DNA of 15,307 nucleotides from Pseudomonadota bacterium (GCA_023431345.1 JAEYWK010000089.1:1-15307), one strand, 5' to 3'; positions 5,962 through 14,000 are shown, counted from the stretch's first letter. Numbers and translations are program-made. The notes: generated from the sequence alone by a model not told the origin.

Positions 5962-6957
5962 ATGGCGCAGCAAGCTCCCCGCGTAGCCCTCGACCTGCGC
6001 CCGCTCGCCGATATCCAGCCAGAGCCGCTGTCGGAGGCGCGTTGGAAAAGCATCGAGCAAGCCGTCTTCTCTCGCCTCGAGCGCGGAGAAGCCTCGCGAT
6101 CTGCTCCGCTCGAGCCACCGATTGGGCGACGGCACGTCGTCACGACAGCGTGGGCGAGCGTGATCGCCGCTGCGGCCGTGATCGTGGCTACGCTGCTGTG
6201 GTTTTCAGGCGATGAGCAGGCGCTGTCGCGCATCTCCACCGGCGCCAGCGCTTCGCGCGTGATGCTGCCGGGCGTCGCGCTCGACGTAGGGCCAGAGTCG
6301 GCGGTGGTGGTGAGCGGCAGCGCGAGCGAGAGCCAGCTGCTGGTGCTGGATCGCGGCGAGGTCACCTGCGACGTCGACCGTCGGCGCGCCGGCGCGCCGT
6401 TCGTGGTTCAAGCCGGTGGCGTCAAGGTCGAGGTGATCGGCACGCGCTTCAGGGTCGTGCGCGAGGGTGAACGCGCGCGCGTCTCCGTGCAAGAAGGCGT
6501 GGTGAAGGTGAGCGCTGGCGGTAGCAGCGTGCGCCTCGTCGCGGGGCAAACCTGGCCGGCGGAGCCGTCCGTTCAGGCCCCAGCTCCGTCCTCTTCCAGC
6601 GCCGACAGTGCGCGGTCGACGCTCGACGCGGAGCAAGCGCCAGCACCGGTCAGACCTCGCGCGAGCGCGCGGCCGGCCGAGGGCAAGCAAGCTCCGTTGA
6701 CCCGCTCGCTTCAGGCCAGGTTCGAGGCGGCTGCTCGCCTGGAAGCTCGTGACGCGGCCGAATCGATCCGCTTGTATCGAGAGCTCGAGGGCGGCTCCAG
6801 CTCGTGGGCACAGAACGCCTTGTTCGCGCACGGGCGGCTCGAGGCGGCGCGCGGCAACCGAGCCGAGGCGCGCCGCGTACTCCGCCAGTATCTCGCTCGT
6901 TTTCCGAAAGGCGCCAACGCCAGCGACGCGCGTAACCTGCTATTGCGGATGGAATGA
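5962..6957 (+). CDS. FecR-domain membrane anti-sigma factor with TPR-like tail
   Basis: 331 residues. Residues 1-58 are cytoplasmic and would bind the sigma factor. A single transmembrane helix is at ~60-81 (TTAWASVIAAAAVIVATLLWF). A FecR domain is at ~95-195, with GEVTCDV, FVVQAGGVKVEVIGTRF and VSVQEGVVKVSAGG. A Pro/Ala/Ser linker (200-245) follows, then a helical repeat region at ~250-330 (AAESIRLYRELEGG; NRAEARRVLRQYLARFPKGANASDA) that looks like TPR motifs and could bind a periplasmic partner. The ATG at 5962 is chosen over an open frame upstream because GGGAGG sits 9 bases before it and it directly follows the sigma stop. The next gene overlaps by ATGA. Role: transmits an envelope signal to the sigma factor; the signal is unknown. 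Confidence 0.92.
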   Translation: MAQQAPRVALDLRPLADIQPEPLSEARWKSIEQAVFSRLERGEASRSAPLEPPIGRRHVVTTAWASVIAAAAVIVATLLWFSGDEQALSRISTGASASRVMLPGVALDVGPESAVVVSGSASESQLLVLDRGEVTCDVDRRRAGAPFVVQAGGVKVEVIGTRFRVVREGERARVSVQEGVVKVSAGGSSVRLVAGQTWPAEPSVQAPAPSSSSADSARSTLDAEQAPAPVRPRASARPAEGKQAPLTRSLQARFEAAARLEARDAAESIRLYRELEGGSSSWAQNALFAHGRLEAARGNRAEARRVLRQYLARFPKGANASDARNLLLRME

Positions 6958-8021
6958 CGCGGCGCTGGCGACGATGGCAGTGGCGATCGCGCGCGGCGCG
7001 CGTCGCTGGCTTGCTGCTGTCGTTGTCACGAGCGGCCTCCGCCGAAGAGCATCGACTGGCGCTCATCGAGCCTGACGCCGAGCTCGATCGGGCGGTGGCG
7101 CTCGCGCTCTCGCCATGGGGCATGAGCGTGACCGTCAAGCACGGCGCCGGCCCTGGCGCTTCGCTGCCGATCGCGGGAGAGCGAGCGCGTGTCCTGGCGC
7201 TCGAGTGGGACGTGAGCGCGCTGGTGTGGCTGTCGCCGGTGGAAGACGGCTCGCTGCTCTGGATTTACGAGACCGAAACCGACTCGGTGAGCACGCGCCA
7301 CCTCGCCGATGCGCCTCCATTCACGAGCCCACAAGCGGCGTCGGTCGCGTTGACGATCAAGTCACTGCTGCGCACCCGGGCCAGCCGCTCCGCGAGCGCG
7401 TCAGCAGCAACGATAACACGAATAGCCACGCCAGCTCCCGTACCCGCGCAGCCGCCGCTCACTCCTGCCGAGGATTTGCCAGGCTCCGTCGATCCGCCGC
7501 CCACGCGCTTCAGCGTGACGGGGGAGCTGAGCCTGCGTTACTTCGCCCGCGAAGCGCACGAAGTCCGCGGCGCGCTCGGCGGCATCTGGTGGGTTCGAGT
7601 CGCACCGAGCACGTGGGGTATCGGGCTCAAGGCGAGCGCAGGTCCTGGTGCTCCCATCCGGAGCCCGGGCTTCGACGGGGAGCTGCGTCAGCTCTCGCTC
7701 TCCGCCGCCCTGTTCTGGAGGTTGGCCGGCAATCGCTTCCTCACCACCTTGCTCATGGGCGGCGCGTCGGCGCACTACATGGAGCTCACCGGCTTCCATC
7801 GTGAGCTCCAGCGCGGCACCGAGCGCGAGCGCCTGGCGCCGTCGCTGGATGTCGGCAGCGATGTCGCGCTGTCGCTCATGGCAGGCACGAGCGTTGGCTT
7901 CGGGGCGAGAGCGCTCTATTTTCCGCTTCGGGAGCGCTACTTGGTGCGAGGCGCGAGCGTGTTTCAACCCTGGCCCGTCGCCGCAGAGCTCGGAGTACGC
8001 CTTGGCGTCGACCTGCTTTGA
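6954..8021 (+). CDS. Secreted protein with probable outer-membrane beta-barrel
   Basis: 355 residues, no named family recognised. A basic N-terminus and hydrophobic core end in RAASA, giving a Sec signal cleaved near residue 30. Residues ~31-145 look like a compact alpha/beta domain. Residues ~148-185 are Ala/Pro-rich. Residues ~187-355 show amphipathic alternating strands and turns (FSVTGELSLRYF, GALGGIWWVRV, WGIGLKASAG, LSLSAALFWRL, DVALSLMAGTSVGFGARALYF, VAAELGVRLGVDLL), as in an outer-membrane barrel. The ATG overlaps the FecR gene stop (ATGA), so translation is coupled. Myxobacterial ECF-FecR pairs are often followed by such a gene. The barrel or the N-terminal domain may be the sensor partner of the FecR protein, but this is inference. 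Confidence 0.82.
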   Translation: MTRRWRRWQWRSRAARVAGLLLSLSRAASAEEHRLALIEPDAELDRAVALALSPWGMSVTVKHGAGPGASLPIAGERARVLALEWDVSALVWLSPVEDGSLLWIYETETDSVSTRHLADAPPFTSPQAASVALTIKSLLRTRASRSASASAATITRIATPAPVPAQPPLTPAEDLPGSVDPPPTRFSVTGELSLRYFAREAHEVRGALGGIWWVRVAPSTWGIGLKASAGPGAPIRSPGFDGELRQLSLSAALFWRLAGNRFLTTLLMGGASAHYMELTGFHRELQRGTERERLAPSLDVGSDVALSLMAGTSVGFGARALYFPLRERYLVRGASVFQPWPVAAELGVRLGVDLL

Positions 8022-9777
8022 AGCGCCGCTGAGCCTCGCGCTGATCGCGAGCCTGCTCGGCAGCTGCGCTCCCCGCGACGTCGAGCTGTTCCCGGACTCT
8101 CGCAGCGTAGCTACTGCCGGCGGTGCGAGCGAAGGCGGCAGCAGCGGCGGCGGTGGCAGCGGCGGCGGCGGTGGCAGCGGCGGCAGCGGTGGTCGTGCCG
8201 GCGAGCCGCCGAGTGAGCGCTGCGATGCGGTCGTGCCCGCCGACTTGCTCGCGCCGCGGCCACCGATGGGCTGGAACGGTTGGACGACCTTCGAATGCGG
8301 CCCCGAGCTGGACGAGGCCAAGCTGCGCGCCGTCGTCGCCGCGCTGGTCGACAGCGGCATGCAGACAGCCGGCTACACTTACGTGAACCTCGATCGCTGC
8401 TGGGGTGACGCTCGCGATGCCGATGGCAACCTCGTGCTCGCCTCAGCGCGCCTGCCGAGCGGCATCGGCGAGCTCTCACGAGAGCTCCACGCCAGCGGCT
8501 TCAAGCTCGGCTTTCATCGCTATAGCAACTCTTGCGCGAGCGCTTCCGCCGACAACGAGGCGCGCGACGCGCTGACGTACGCCGACTGGGGCGTCGACCT
8601 GCTCAAAGTGGTCGCCTGCGTCGGGCGCGCATCGGCTGATAGGCAAGGCGCAACCGCCATGGCGCAAGCGCTGCGCGACGCCGGACGTGACATGGTGCTC
8701 AGCCTGGCAATGCCGCCCTTTCAGGAGTGGATGAGCGACGTCGGGCACCTGTCCCGCACGGGGCCGCCCATCGCCGGCACTTGGTCGTCGATCCTCGATG
8801 CCCTGGACGTGGCCGCGCCGCTCGCTGCGTACACGCGACCGGGCTCGTTCATCGATCCGGACTTCTTGGTCGCCGGCATCGGAGACTTGAGCGAAGCCGA
8901 GCAGCGCGCGCACTTCTCGCTCTGGTCGATCTTGTCCGCGCCGCTGATCGCTTCGAATGACCCGACAGAGATGACCGAAGCGACGCGCCGCATCCTGACG
9001 AGCGCGGAGCTGATCGCCATCAATCAGGATCCGCTCGCGCTCCAAGGCGCCTTGATCCGCCGCGACGGCGAGCTGGACATCTACGCCAAGCCGCTCGCCG
9101 AGTGCGGCGCGCGCGCCGTCGTGCTGTTCAACCGCGGCGAAAGTCCCGTCTCGGCGCGCGTCGAATGGCCGGAGATTTGGCTCGAGCCGGGCCCCGCTCG
9201 AGTGCGTGATCTTTGGGCTCGCGAAGACTTGGCAACGGACGGGCTGGCCGCGGAGGTGCTCGTGGAGCCGCACGACGTGCGCGCGCTTCAGATCACGGGC
9301 AGCGAGCCAGCCGTGGGCGACGGCGAGCTGCGCCTGGGTGACGTCAGCTTCACCTACGAAGCCAACGGCTACGGCCCCGTCGAGCGCAACACCACGGTGG
9401 GGGAGCAGCCTGCCGGCGACGGTCAGCCGCTGCGCATGCGCGGGCGCCTGTACGCCGACGGTCTCGGGGTCCACGCACCCTCACTGCTGCGCTTTCGACT
9501 CGGCGAGCGGTGCACGCGGTTTACGGCTCAAGTAGGCATCGACGACGAGAGCGACGGTCGGGGCAGCGCCGTCTTCCAAGTTTGGTCTGACGGAGAAAAA
9601 TTGTTCGACAGCGGAATCGTCACGGGGGAGACGCCGCCGCGTCAGGTCGACGTGCTGCTCCAGGGCCGGCGCGACCTGCGACTCTTCGTCGGCACGACCG
9701 CCGACGGCTTCGCTCGCGATCACGCCGACTGGGCGGAGGCGCGCCTGCACTGCTCGCAGGAATCGTCGGCGCGTTGA
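8002..9777 (+). CDS. GH27-fold lipoprotein with NPCBM domain, catalytic Asp residues replaced
   Basis: About 591 residues from a TTG at 8002; GGAG lies 6 bases before it, and it overlaps the previous gene by 20 bases. Lipobox LGSC (Cys22) is followed by a Gly/Ser linker. Residues ~85-345 match glycoside hydrolase family 27 (alpha-galactosidase): PPMGWNGW (87-94), LDRCW, FKLGFHRYSNSC, DWGVDLLKVVAC, SRTGPPIAGTW, PGSFIDPDFLVAG, IAINQDPL. The domain at ~440-588 is NPCBM (GYGPVERN, GLGVHAP 487-493, FQVWSDGEKLFDSG, HADWAEARLHC). Compared with human GLA, the nucleophile Asp170 is Val204 and the acid/base Asp231 is Pro256; Asp93 is Arg132, while Lys202 and Arg252 remain. It may bind rather than cut galactosides. 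The start is uncertain: the short signal lacks positive charges. Confidence 0.88.
   Translation: MASTCFEAPLSLALIASLLGSCAPRDVELFPDSRSVATAGGASEGGSSGGGGSGGGGGSGGSGGRAGEPPSERCDAVVPADLLAPRPPMGWNGWTTFECGPELDEAKLRAVVAALVDSGMQTAGYTYVNLDRCWGDARDADGNLVLASARLPSGIGELSRELHASGFKLGFHRYSNSCASASADNEARDALTYADWGVDLLKVVACVGRASADRQGATAMAQALRDAGRDMVLSLAMPPFQEWMSDVGHLSRTGPPIAGTWSSILDALDVAAPLAAYTRPGSFIDPDFLVAGIGDLSEAEQRAHFSLWSILSAPLIASNDPTEMTEATRRILTSAELIAINQDPLALQGALIRRDGELDIYAKPLAECGARAVVLFNRGESPVSARVEWPEIWLEPGPARVRDLWAREDLATDGLAAEVLVEPHDVRALQITGSEPAVGDGELRLGDVSFTYEANGYGPVERNTTVGEQPAGDGQPLRMRGRLYADGLGVHAPSLLRFRLGERCTRFTAQVGIDDESDGRGSAVFQVWSDGEKLFDSGIVTGETPPRQVDVLLQGRRDLRLFVGTTADGFARDHADWAEARLHCSQESSAR
8131..8193. 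repeat. GGC/AGC codon microsatellite in lipoprotein linker
   Basis: A run of GGC, GGT and AGC codons gives the Gly/Ser linker between the lipidated Cys and the GH27 domain. The length of such runs tends to vary by slippage. The function would be a flexible tether. Confidence 0.7.
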
Positions 9778-9848
9778 CGGATTTTGGTAACCCGCGGCTG
9801 CTCAACCGGCACTCACTGCTGGGCGCTCGCGTCGCCCGGGAAGCCACC

Positions 9849-11591
9849 ATGCATTCGAGCACCGTCACGAGTCGTCGTTACCGGCAACCTTGGGCCATCC
9901 TCGGCTCGCTCACGCTCCTGGCGGCCTGTACGAGCGAGGCCCCCTCGCCGCAGCTGGCCGGCGTCGCGGGCCAGCCGGGCGTCCCCGGCGGCGGCGCGCC
10001 CGCCACGGGTGGGTCGAACGCCGCGGGCGGCTTGGTTAGCGCAGGGCAGCCGCCCGTCGTGCCGGTCGACTGCAGCCAACCGAGCGCGCCCCGCGCGCCC
10101 CTGCGCCGGCTCACTCGCTTCGAATACAACAACGCCGTGCGTGATCTGCTGAAGGTCACCTCGAGGCCGGCGGACGCGCTTCCCGGCGAAGAAATAGGCA
10201 ACGGCTTCGGCAACGACGCCGACGCGCTCGGCGTATCGCGGCTCCTGATCGACGGCTACCGCACGGTCGCGCACGACGTCGCGCTCGCGGCCGTCGCGGC
10301 CGACAAGCTGCCCGAGCTCCTCGGCTGCGATCTCGCCGCGGACGAAGCGGCTTGCGTCGCGAGCTTCATCGACCGCTTCGGCACCCGCGCCTTCCGGCGT
10401 CCGCTCGACGAGAGCGAGCGCACGCTCCTGCGCGACATGTTCGACAAGGGCAAGCAGCTGTCCGGCTCGGCCGTCGGCGGAGTGCGGGCGGTGCTGGAGC
10501 TCGTCTTGCAGTCGCCGCAGTTCATGTACCGCATCGAGCAAGGCACCCCGATCGATGAGGCTCGGAACTTGGCGCGCCCCACCGACTACGAGCTGGCGAC
10601 GCGCCTCTCGTTCTTGCTTTGGGGTTCGTCCCCCGACCAAGCCTTGCTCGACGCGGCCTCGCGCGGGGAGCTGCACACCAAAGAGCAGCTGGCGGCGCAG
10701 GCCACGCGGCTACTCGGCGACGACCGCGCCAAAGACGTGGTGCGTCACTTTCACTCGCTGCTCTTGCAGATCGCCGGGCTCGATGGCTTGGTGCGTAACG
10801 CCGATTATTACCCGAATTTCACGGCCGGCCTCGGCGCCCTCTACCGGCGCGAAACCGAGGCGTTCGTCGACGAAGTCATTTGGAAAGACGACGGCCGGCT
10901 CGGCACGTTGTTCACGGCCCCCTACACTTTCCTGAACGCCAAGCTCGCCGCCGTTTACGGCATCCCGGGCGTGACGGGCGACCAGCTGCGCAAGGTCGAC
11001 CTCGACCCGACGCGTCGCGCGGGGCTACTCACGCAGCCGAGCATCTTGTCGATGACCACGCCCGGCAGTCGCACGGATCCGGTGGTGCGCGGCAAGTGGG
11101 TGTTCACGAAGCTCATGTGCGGCGTGGTCCACGATCCGCCGCCCGACATTCCGGTGCTCCCCGAGCCCCAACCTGGCCTCTCCGTGCGTGACCGCCTCGC
11201 GGAGCACCGCGCCTCACCGGCTTGCCAAGGCTGCCACAAGTTGATGGACCCGATCGGCTTCGGCTTCGAGCGCTACGACGGTATGGGGCAGTGGCGCGAG
11301 ACCGACAACGACTTGCCCATCGACAGCAGCGGCGAGATCGCGGTCGGCGACGTCGCGGGGCCGTTCAACGGCGCGGTGGAGCTCGGACAAAAGCTGGCGC
11401 ACAGCAAAGACGTGCAGAATTGCTTCGCGGGCGCGTGGCTCACCTTCGCTTACGGGCGGGGGGAAACAGAGGCAGACGCCTGCACCAGGGCGTCACTCGA
11501 AGCCGCGTTCGAACAGAGCGGCGGGCGCGTGACCGACCTCTTGGTCGCGCTGACGCAAACCGACGGCTTTCTTTATCGCGCGCTGCGCTGA
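9849..11591 (+). CDS. DUF1592-type lipoprotein with CxxCH motif
   Basis: 580 residues. The ATG at 9849 is preferred to an upstream TTG: GGGAAG is 5 bases before it, and it gives a normal lipoprotein signal with two Arg and lipobox LAAC (Cys27). A Gly/Ala/Pro linker follows. Domains in order: DUF1587 (~85-150, RRLTRFEYNNAVRDLL), DUF1595 (~169-231, FGTRAFRRPLDESE; QSPQFMYRIE), DUF1592 (~239-370, ATRLSFLLWGSSPD; RETEAFVDEVIW), DUF1588 (~385-485) and DUF1585 (~503-579, FAYGRGETEADAC). DUF1588 carries CQGCH (459-463), a c-type heme attachment motif, then KLMDPIGFGFERYD. Such proteins are common in Planctomycetes and myxobacteria but lack a settled function; an envelope redox or binding role is plausible. 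The DUF1552 gene follows after 17 bases, a widespread pairing. Confidence 0.93.
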   Translation: MHSSTVTSRRYRQPWAILGSLTLLAACTSEAPSPQLAGVAGQPGVPGGGAPATGGSNAAGGLVSAGQPPVVPVDCSQPSAPRAPLRRLTRFEYNNAVRDLLKVTSRPADALPGEEIGNGFGNDADALGVSRLLIDGYRTVAHDVALAAVAADKLPELLGCDLAADEAACVASFIDRFGTRAFRRPLDESERTLLRDMFDKGKQLSGSAVGGVRAVLELVLQSPQFMYRIEQGTPIDEARNLARPTDYELATRLSFLLWGSSPDQALLDAASRGELHTKEQLAAQATRLLGDDRAKDVVRHFHSLLLQIAGLDGLVRNADYYPNFTAGLGALYRRETEAFVDEVIWKDDGRLGTLFTAPYTFLNAKLAAVYGIPGVTGDQLRKVDLDPTRRAGLLTQPSILSMTTPGSRTDPVVRGKWVFTKLMCGVVHDPPPDIPVLPEPQPGLSVRDRLAEHRASPACQGCHKLMDPIGFGFERYDGMGQWRETDNDLPIDSSGEIAVGDVAGPFNGAVELGQKLAHSKDVQNCFAGAWLTFAYGRGETEADACTRASLEAAFEQSGGRVTDLLVALTQTDGFLYRALR

Positions 11592-11608
11592 AAAACGGAC
11601 CTTCAACC

Positions 11609-13030
11609 ATGCTGACCTCCAAGAATCGCCTTCATCGTCGATCCCTGCTGCGCGGCGCCGGGGGGCTCGCCCTCGGCCTGCCCTTCCTGTCCGCCATGCT
11701 GCGGCCGGGGCAGAGTCACGCCGCGGATGAAGCCCCGCTGCGGCTCGTCATCTTCTACACACCCGGCGGTACGCTGCTCGACAAATGGCTGCCGAGCGCG
11801 GGCGCCGACGGCCTCACGTTGAAGCCGATGCTGGAGCCGCTCACCCCGTTTCGGGATCGGCTCACGTTCCTGCAAGGCCTGGGCTTGCAGATCACGCAGC
11901 TGGGCGTGGGCCACCCGCACAGCCGCGGCATGGCCGGTGTGCTCACCGGGCGCGAGCTGCTCGCGGGAAATTTCGCGACGAACGGCGGCAACGCCAGCTT
12001 CGCCAATGGCATCTCGATCGATCAAGCCGTCGCGGCGCGCGTCTCCACGGGGCTACCGTTCAAGAGTCTGGAGGTGGCGGCGGGCTGGTCGACCGGGCTC
12101 GGCGCCGGCGGCATGCCTCATCCCGCGAACATCATCAACTCCGCCGGCGCGAAGCAGCCGATTCCGCCCTCGGGCAACCCGCTCAGCACCTTCAAGCGCC
12201 TGTTCGGTGATGGCAGCACCAACATCGACGAGCAACGCCTCTGGTCGACGACGATTTTGGACAGCGTAGCCAGTGAGTACAAGCGCATCTCGCAGCAGCT
12301 GGGCGCTGAAGATCGACAGAAGCTCGAGGCGCACTTGGCGCTGATCGAAGAGTCACGAAAGGGCCTCGGCGCTGGCGTGAACGCCGCTTGCAAGCCGCCT
12401 ACGAGCGTCAACTCGGATCCGAATTTCTATGAAGACAGCTTCAGCGATGGCGCGTCGAGCGACGGCGGCGCTGACGCCATCGGCAGTGGCGCGAAGGTCC
12501 CCGCCAAGGGCGCCATCATGACGGAGCTGCTCGTCGCCGCGCTCGCCTGCGGCTCCACCAACGTGGCGACCATGCAGTGGGCCGACGGCGAAGCCAAATT
12601 CCTGCTCGGCTTCCTGAAAGACAACGCGGGCAAGCCGCTCGTCGATCACCACCACGGCTACCAGCACGATCGCGGGTTTCAGCCCGGGTCTCTCGAGATC
12701 ATCTACCACTTCTACGCCGAGCGCTTCGCGGACTTGCTGCGCCGCATGGACGCGGTCGTCGAGGGCAACGGCAAGACGCTGCTCGACAACAGCCTCGTCC
12801 TCGCCATCAGCGAGATTCAAAAGCCCGACACCCACGATCAGCGCAACATGCCGTTCATCCTCGCGGGCGGTGCGGGCGGCCGCCTGCGCGGCAACCGCCT
12901 GGTGAAAGTCACCGAGCAACCCCACAACAACTTGCTCGCCTCGATCGACCACCTCTTCGGCGGCGACAGCCCCAAATTCGGTCACCCCGACTTCTGCACC
13001 GGGCCGCTCGCCGGCGTATTCGACGCCTGA
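11609..13030 (+). CDS. DUF1552 protein, Tat-exported
   Basis: 473 residues. The N-terminus MLTSKNRLHRRSLLRG holds a twin-arginine motif (Arg10-Arg11) before a hydrophobic stretch, with probable cleavage near residue 38 (SHA). A Tat signal suggests export in folded form, often with a cofactor. The body matches DUF1552: VIFYTPGGTLLDKWLP, FLQGLGLQI, HPHSRGMAGVLTG, then the His cluster DHHHGYQHD (His347-349 and His353), FADLLRRMDAV, LLDNSLVLAISE, MPFILAGGAGGRLRGNRLVKV, PHNNLLASIDHLFG. In the family the cluster is usually HxxSHH; here the end is changed to QHD. The DUF1592 gene lies 17 bases upstream, so the two are surely in one operon and are expected to act together outside the inner membrane. 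Biochemical role unknown. The ribosome site is weak. Confidence 0.93.
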   Translation: MLTSKNRLHRRSLLRGAGGLALGLPFLSAMLRPGQSHAADEAPLRLVIFYTPGGTLLDKWLPSAGADGLTLKPMLEPLTPFRDRLTFLQGLGLQITQLGVGHPHSRGMAGVLTGRELLAGNFATNGGNASFANGISIDQAVAARVSTGLPFKSLEVAAGWSTGLGAGGMPHPANIINSAGAKQPIPPSGNPLSTFKRLFGDGSTNIDEQRLWSTTILDSVASEYKRISQQLGAEDRQKLEAHLALIEESRKGLGAGVNAACKPPTSVNSDPNFYEDSFSDGASSDGGADAIGSGAKVPAKGAIMTELLVAALACGSTNVATMQWADGEAKFLLGFLKDNAGKPLVDHHHGYQHDRGFQPGSLEIIYHFYAERFADLLRRMDAVVEGNGKTLLDNSLVLAISEIQKPDTHDQRNMPFILAGGAGGRLRGNRLVKVTEQPHNNLLASIDHLFGGDSPKFGHPDFCTGPLAGVFDA

Positions 13031-13087
13031 AGGCGCCTAGCATGGCGCAGGCTTTGAATGTCTGGCGGCCGGCCTCGTCCAAGCAGC

Positions 13088-13363
13088 ATGGGAAACATCA
13101 GGCGTTGGGTGGCAGTGGTTTGTGTGGCGGCGGCCGCGATCGCGTGCGGGGGTGACGACGACGAAGACAAGAAGTCCGACCGAGCCGCGCATATCTGCAG
13201 CGAAGGCATCGCCTGCGGCTATCAAGGGGCGGATCAGCAGACGTGCACGCAGCTGTTCGAGTCCCTGTTTTCTCCGTCGCAGATCGCCGCGTGCGATGCC
13301 TGCGTCACGGCAGAGCCGTGCGAGACAGAGCAGACGAAGTGCAGCTCCGTCTGCTCGCTTTGA
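13088..13363 (+). CDS. Small Cys-rich lipoprotein
   Basis: 91 residues from the ATG at 13088; an in-frame ATG at 13058 would add ten residues and a poorer signal. MGNIRRWVAVVCVAAAAIAC reads as a lipoprotein signal with lipidation at Cys20. A very acidic stretch (GGDDDEDKK) follows, then a compact domain with eight cysteines, an even number that suits four disulfides. The spacing differs from that of the 8-Cys modules in the lipoprotein at 453-1295, so it is not simply a third copy. No family is recognised. It lies 57 bases after the DUF1552 gene in the same direction and may be the last gene of that operon. No strong ribosome site is seen. It converges with the next gene. Confidence 0.75.
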   Translation: MGNIRRWVAVVCVAAAAIACGGDDDEDKKSDRAAHICSEGIACGYQGADQQTCTQLFESLFSPSQIAACDACVTAEPCETEQTKCSSVCSL

Positions 13364-13387
13364 GCGCCCGGTCGCCCTCGTCTCGAC

Positions 13388-13399
13388 CGCCTCGAGGCG
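13388..13399. terminator. Possible terminator palindrome between convergent genes
   Basis: CGCCTCGAGGCG is a perfect 12-bp palindrome in the 43-base gap between two convergent genes. Its symmetry could serve both directions, but the stem is short (4 bp with a 4-base loop) and there is no T tract. Confidence 0.25.
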
Positions 13400-13406
13400 A
13401 GCTCGG

Positions 13407-13814
13407 CTACAGCTCGTCGCTGACGAGCTCCAGCTCCGCGAGCGCGCCTCGCGAGCGCTCTGCGTGCTCGACCAACATGCCCGCCAGCTTGAGCTGTAGC
13501 TCAGTCTTGCGACGTATGAAGCGGGCTTGCGCCCCGCGATCCACGCGGGCCGGATCGTGCGGCGCCGCAGCTTGATCGGCCATCGATCTCATGATGGCAG
13601 CGGCCCGCTCCGCCGCCGCCGCGATGGCGCGGTACTCGCGCGCCACGTGCATCAGACCATCATGCTCGGCCGCCGCCTCCCGCGTCGCCGTCCCCACCCA
13701 TTTGGCGTGCGCGACCAAATTGGTAGCCACGTGCTCCCACAGCTCACCCAGCAGCTCGGGCACCTCAGCGTCTTGCGCGAGCTCCTGCCCACACGTCCCT
13801 TCCTCGAGCTCCAT
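13407..13814 (-). CDS. Hypothetical alpha-helical protein
   Basis: 135 residues, no family recognised. The sequence is rich in Ala, Glu, Leu and Arg, with almost no helix breakers over ~15-80 and ~90-135 (ELLGELWEHVATNLVAHAKWV, HVAREYRAIAAAAERAAAIM, FIRRKTELQLKLAGMLVEHAERSRGALAEL). This suggests two or three long helices, perhaps a helical bundle or coiled coil. There is no signal peptide or membrane segment, so it is probably cytoplasmic. The ATG at 13814 has only a weak ribosome site. Third codon positions are mostly G or C in this frame, as expected for a real gene here. It is divergent from lspA (186 bases between starts) and convergent with the small lipoprotein, so it is likely a single-gene unit. 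Confidence 0.7.
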   Translation of the reverse strand: MELEEGTCGQELAQDAEVPELLGELWEHVATNLVAHAKWVGTATREAAAEHDGLMHVAREYRAIAAAAERAAAIMRSMADQAAAPHDPARVDRGAQARFIRRKTELQLKLAGMLVEHAERSRGALAELELVSDEL

Positions 13815-13900
13815 GGCGCTCAGCCTAAGAGCCTTCGCGCACCAGGTCTAGGTCCGGCGTCGGTTCGACTGCAGCCGCTGTCAGCCAGCAACCGTCGGGG

Positions 13901-13919
13901 CGCCGGCTTATTCCCGGCG
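13901..13919. promoter_or_regulatory. Inverted repeat in the intergenic region before lspA
   Basis: CGCCGG and CCGGCG pair perfectly around the loop CTTATTC, in the 186-base gap between two divergent genes. It could be an operator or leader hairpin. No promoter boxes could be assigned. Confidence 0.25.
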
Positions 13920-14000
13920 TCTCGAGCTTCCTGATGCGTTTCGCCAAAGCGCGCTTCGACTGCGCATTCGCTAGCCTCATTGCCAGTCTCGGGCTACCAA

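Noticed and set aside
8123..8386. Ala-rich and Arg-rich frames opposite or across the Gly/Ser linker
   Set aside because: They come from the repeated GGC/AGC codons read in other frames. No CRISPR or true tandem array is present.
13024..13035. CGCCTGAAGGCG hairpin over the DUF1552 stop as a terminator
   Set aside because: The stem is only 4 bp with no T tract, and a same-direction gene follows closely.
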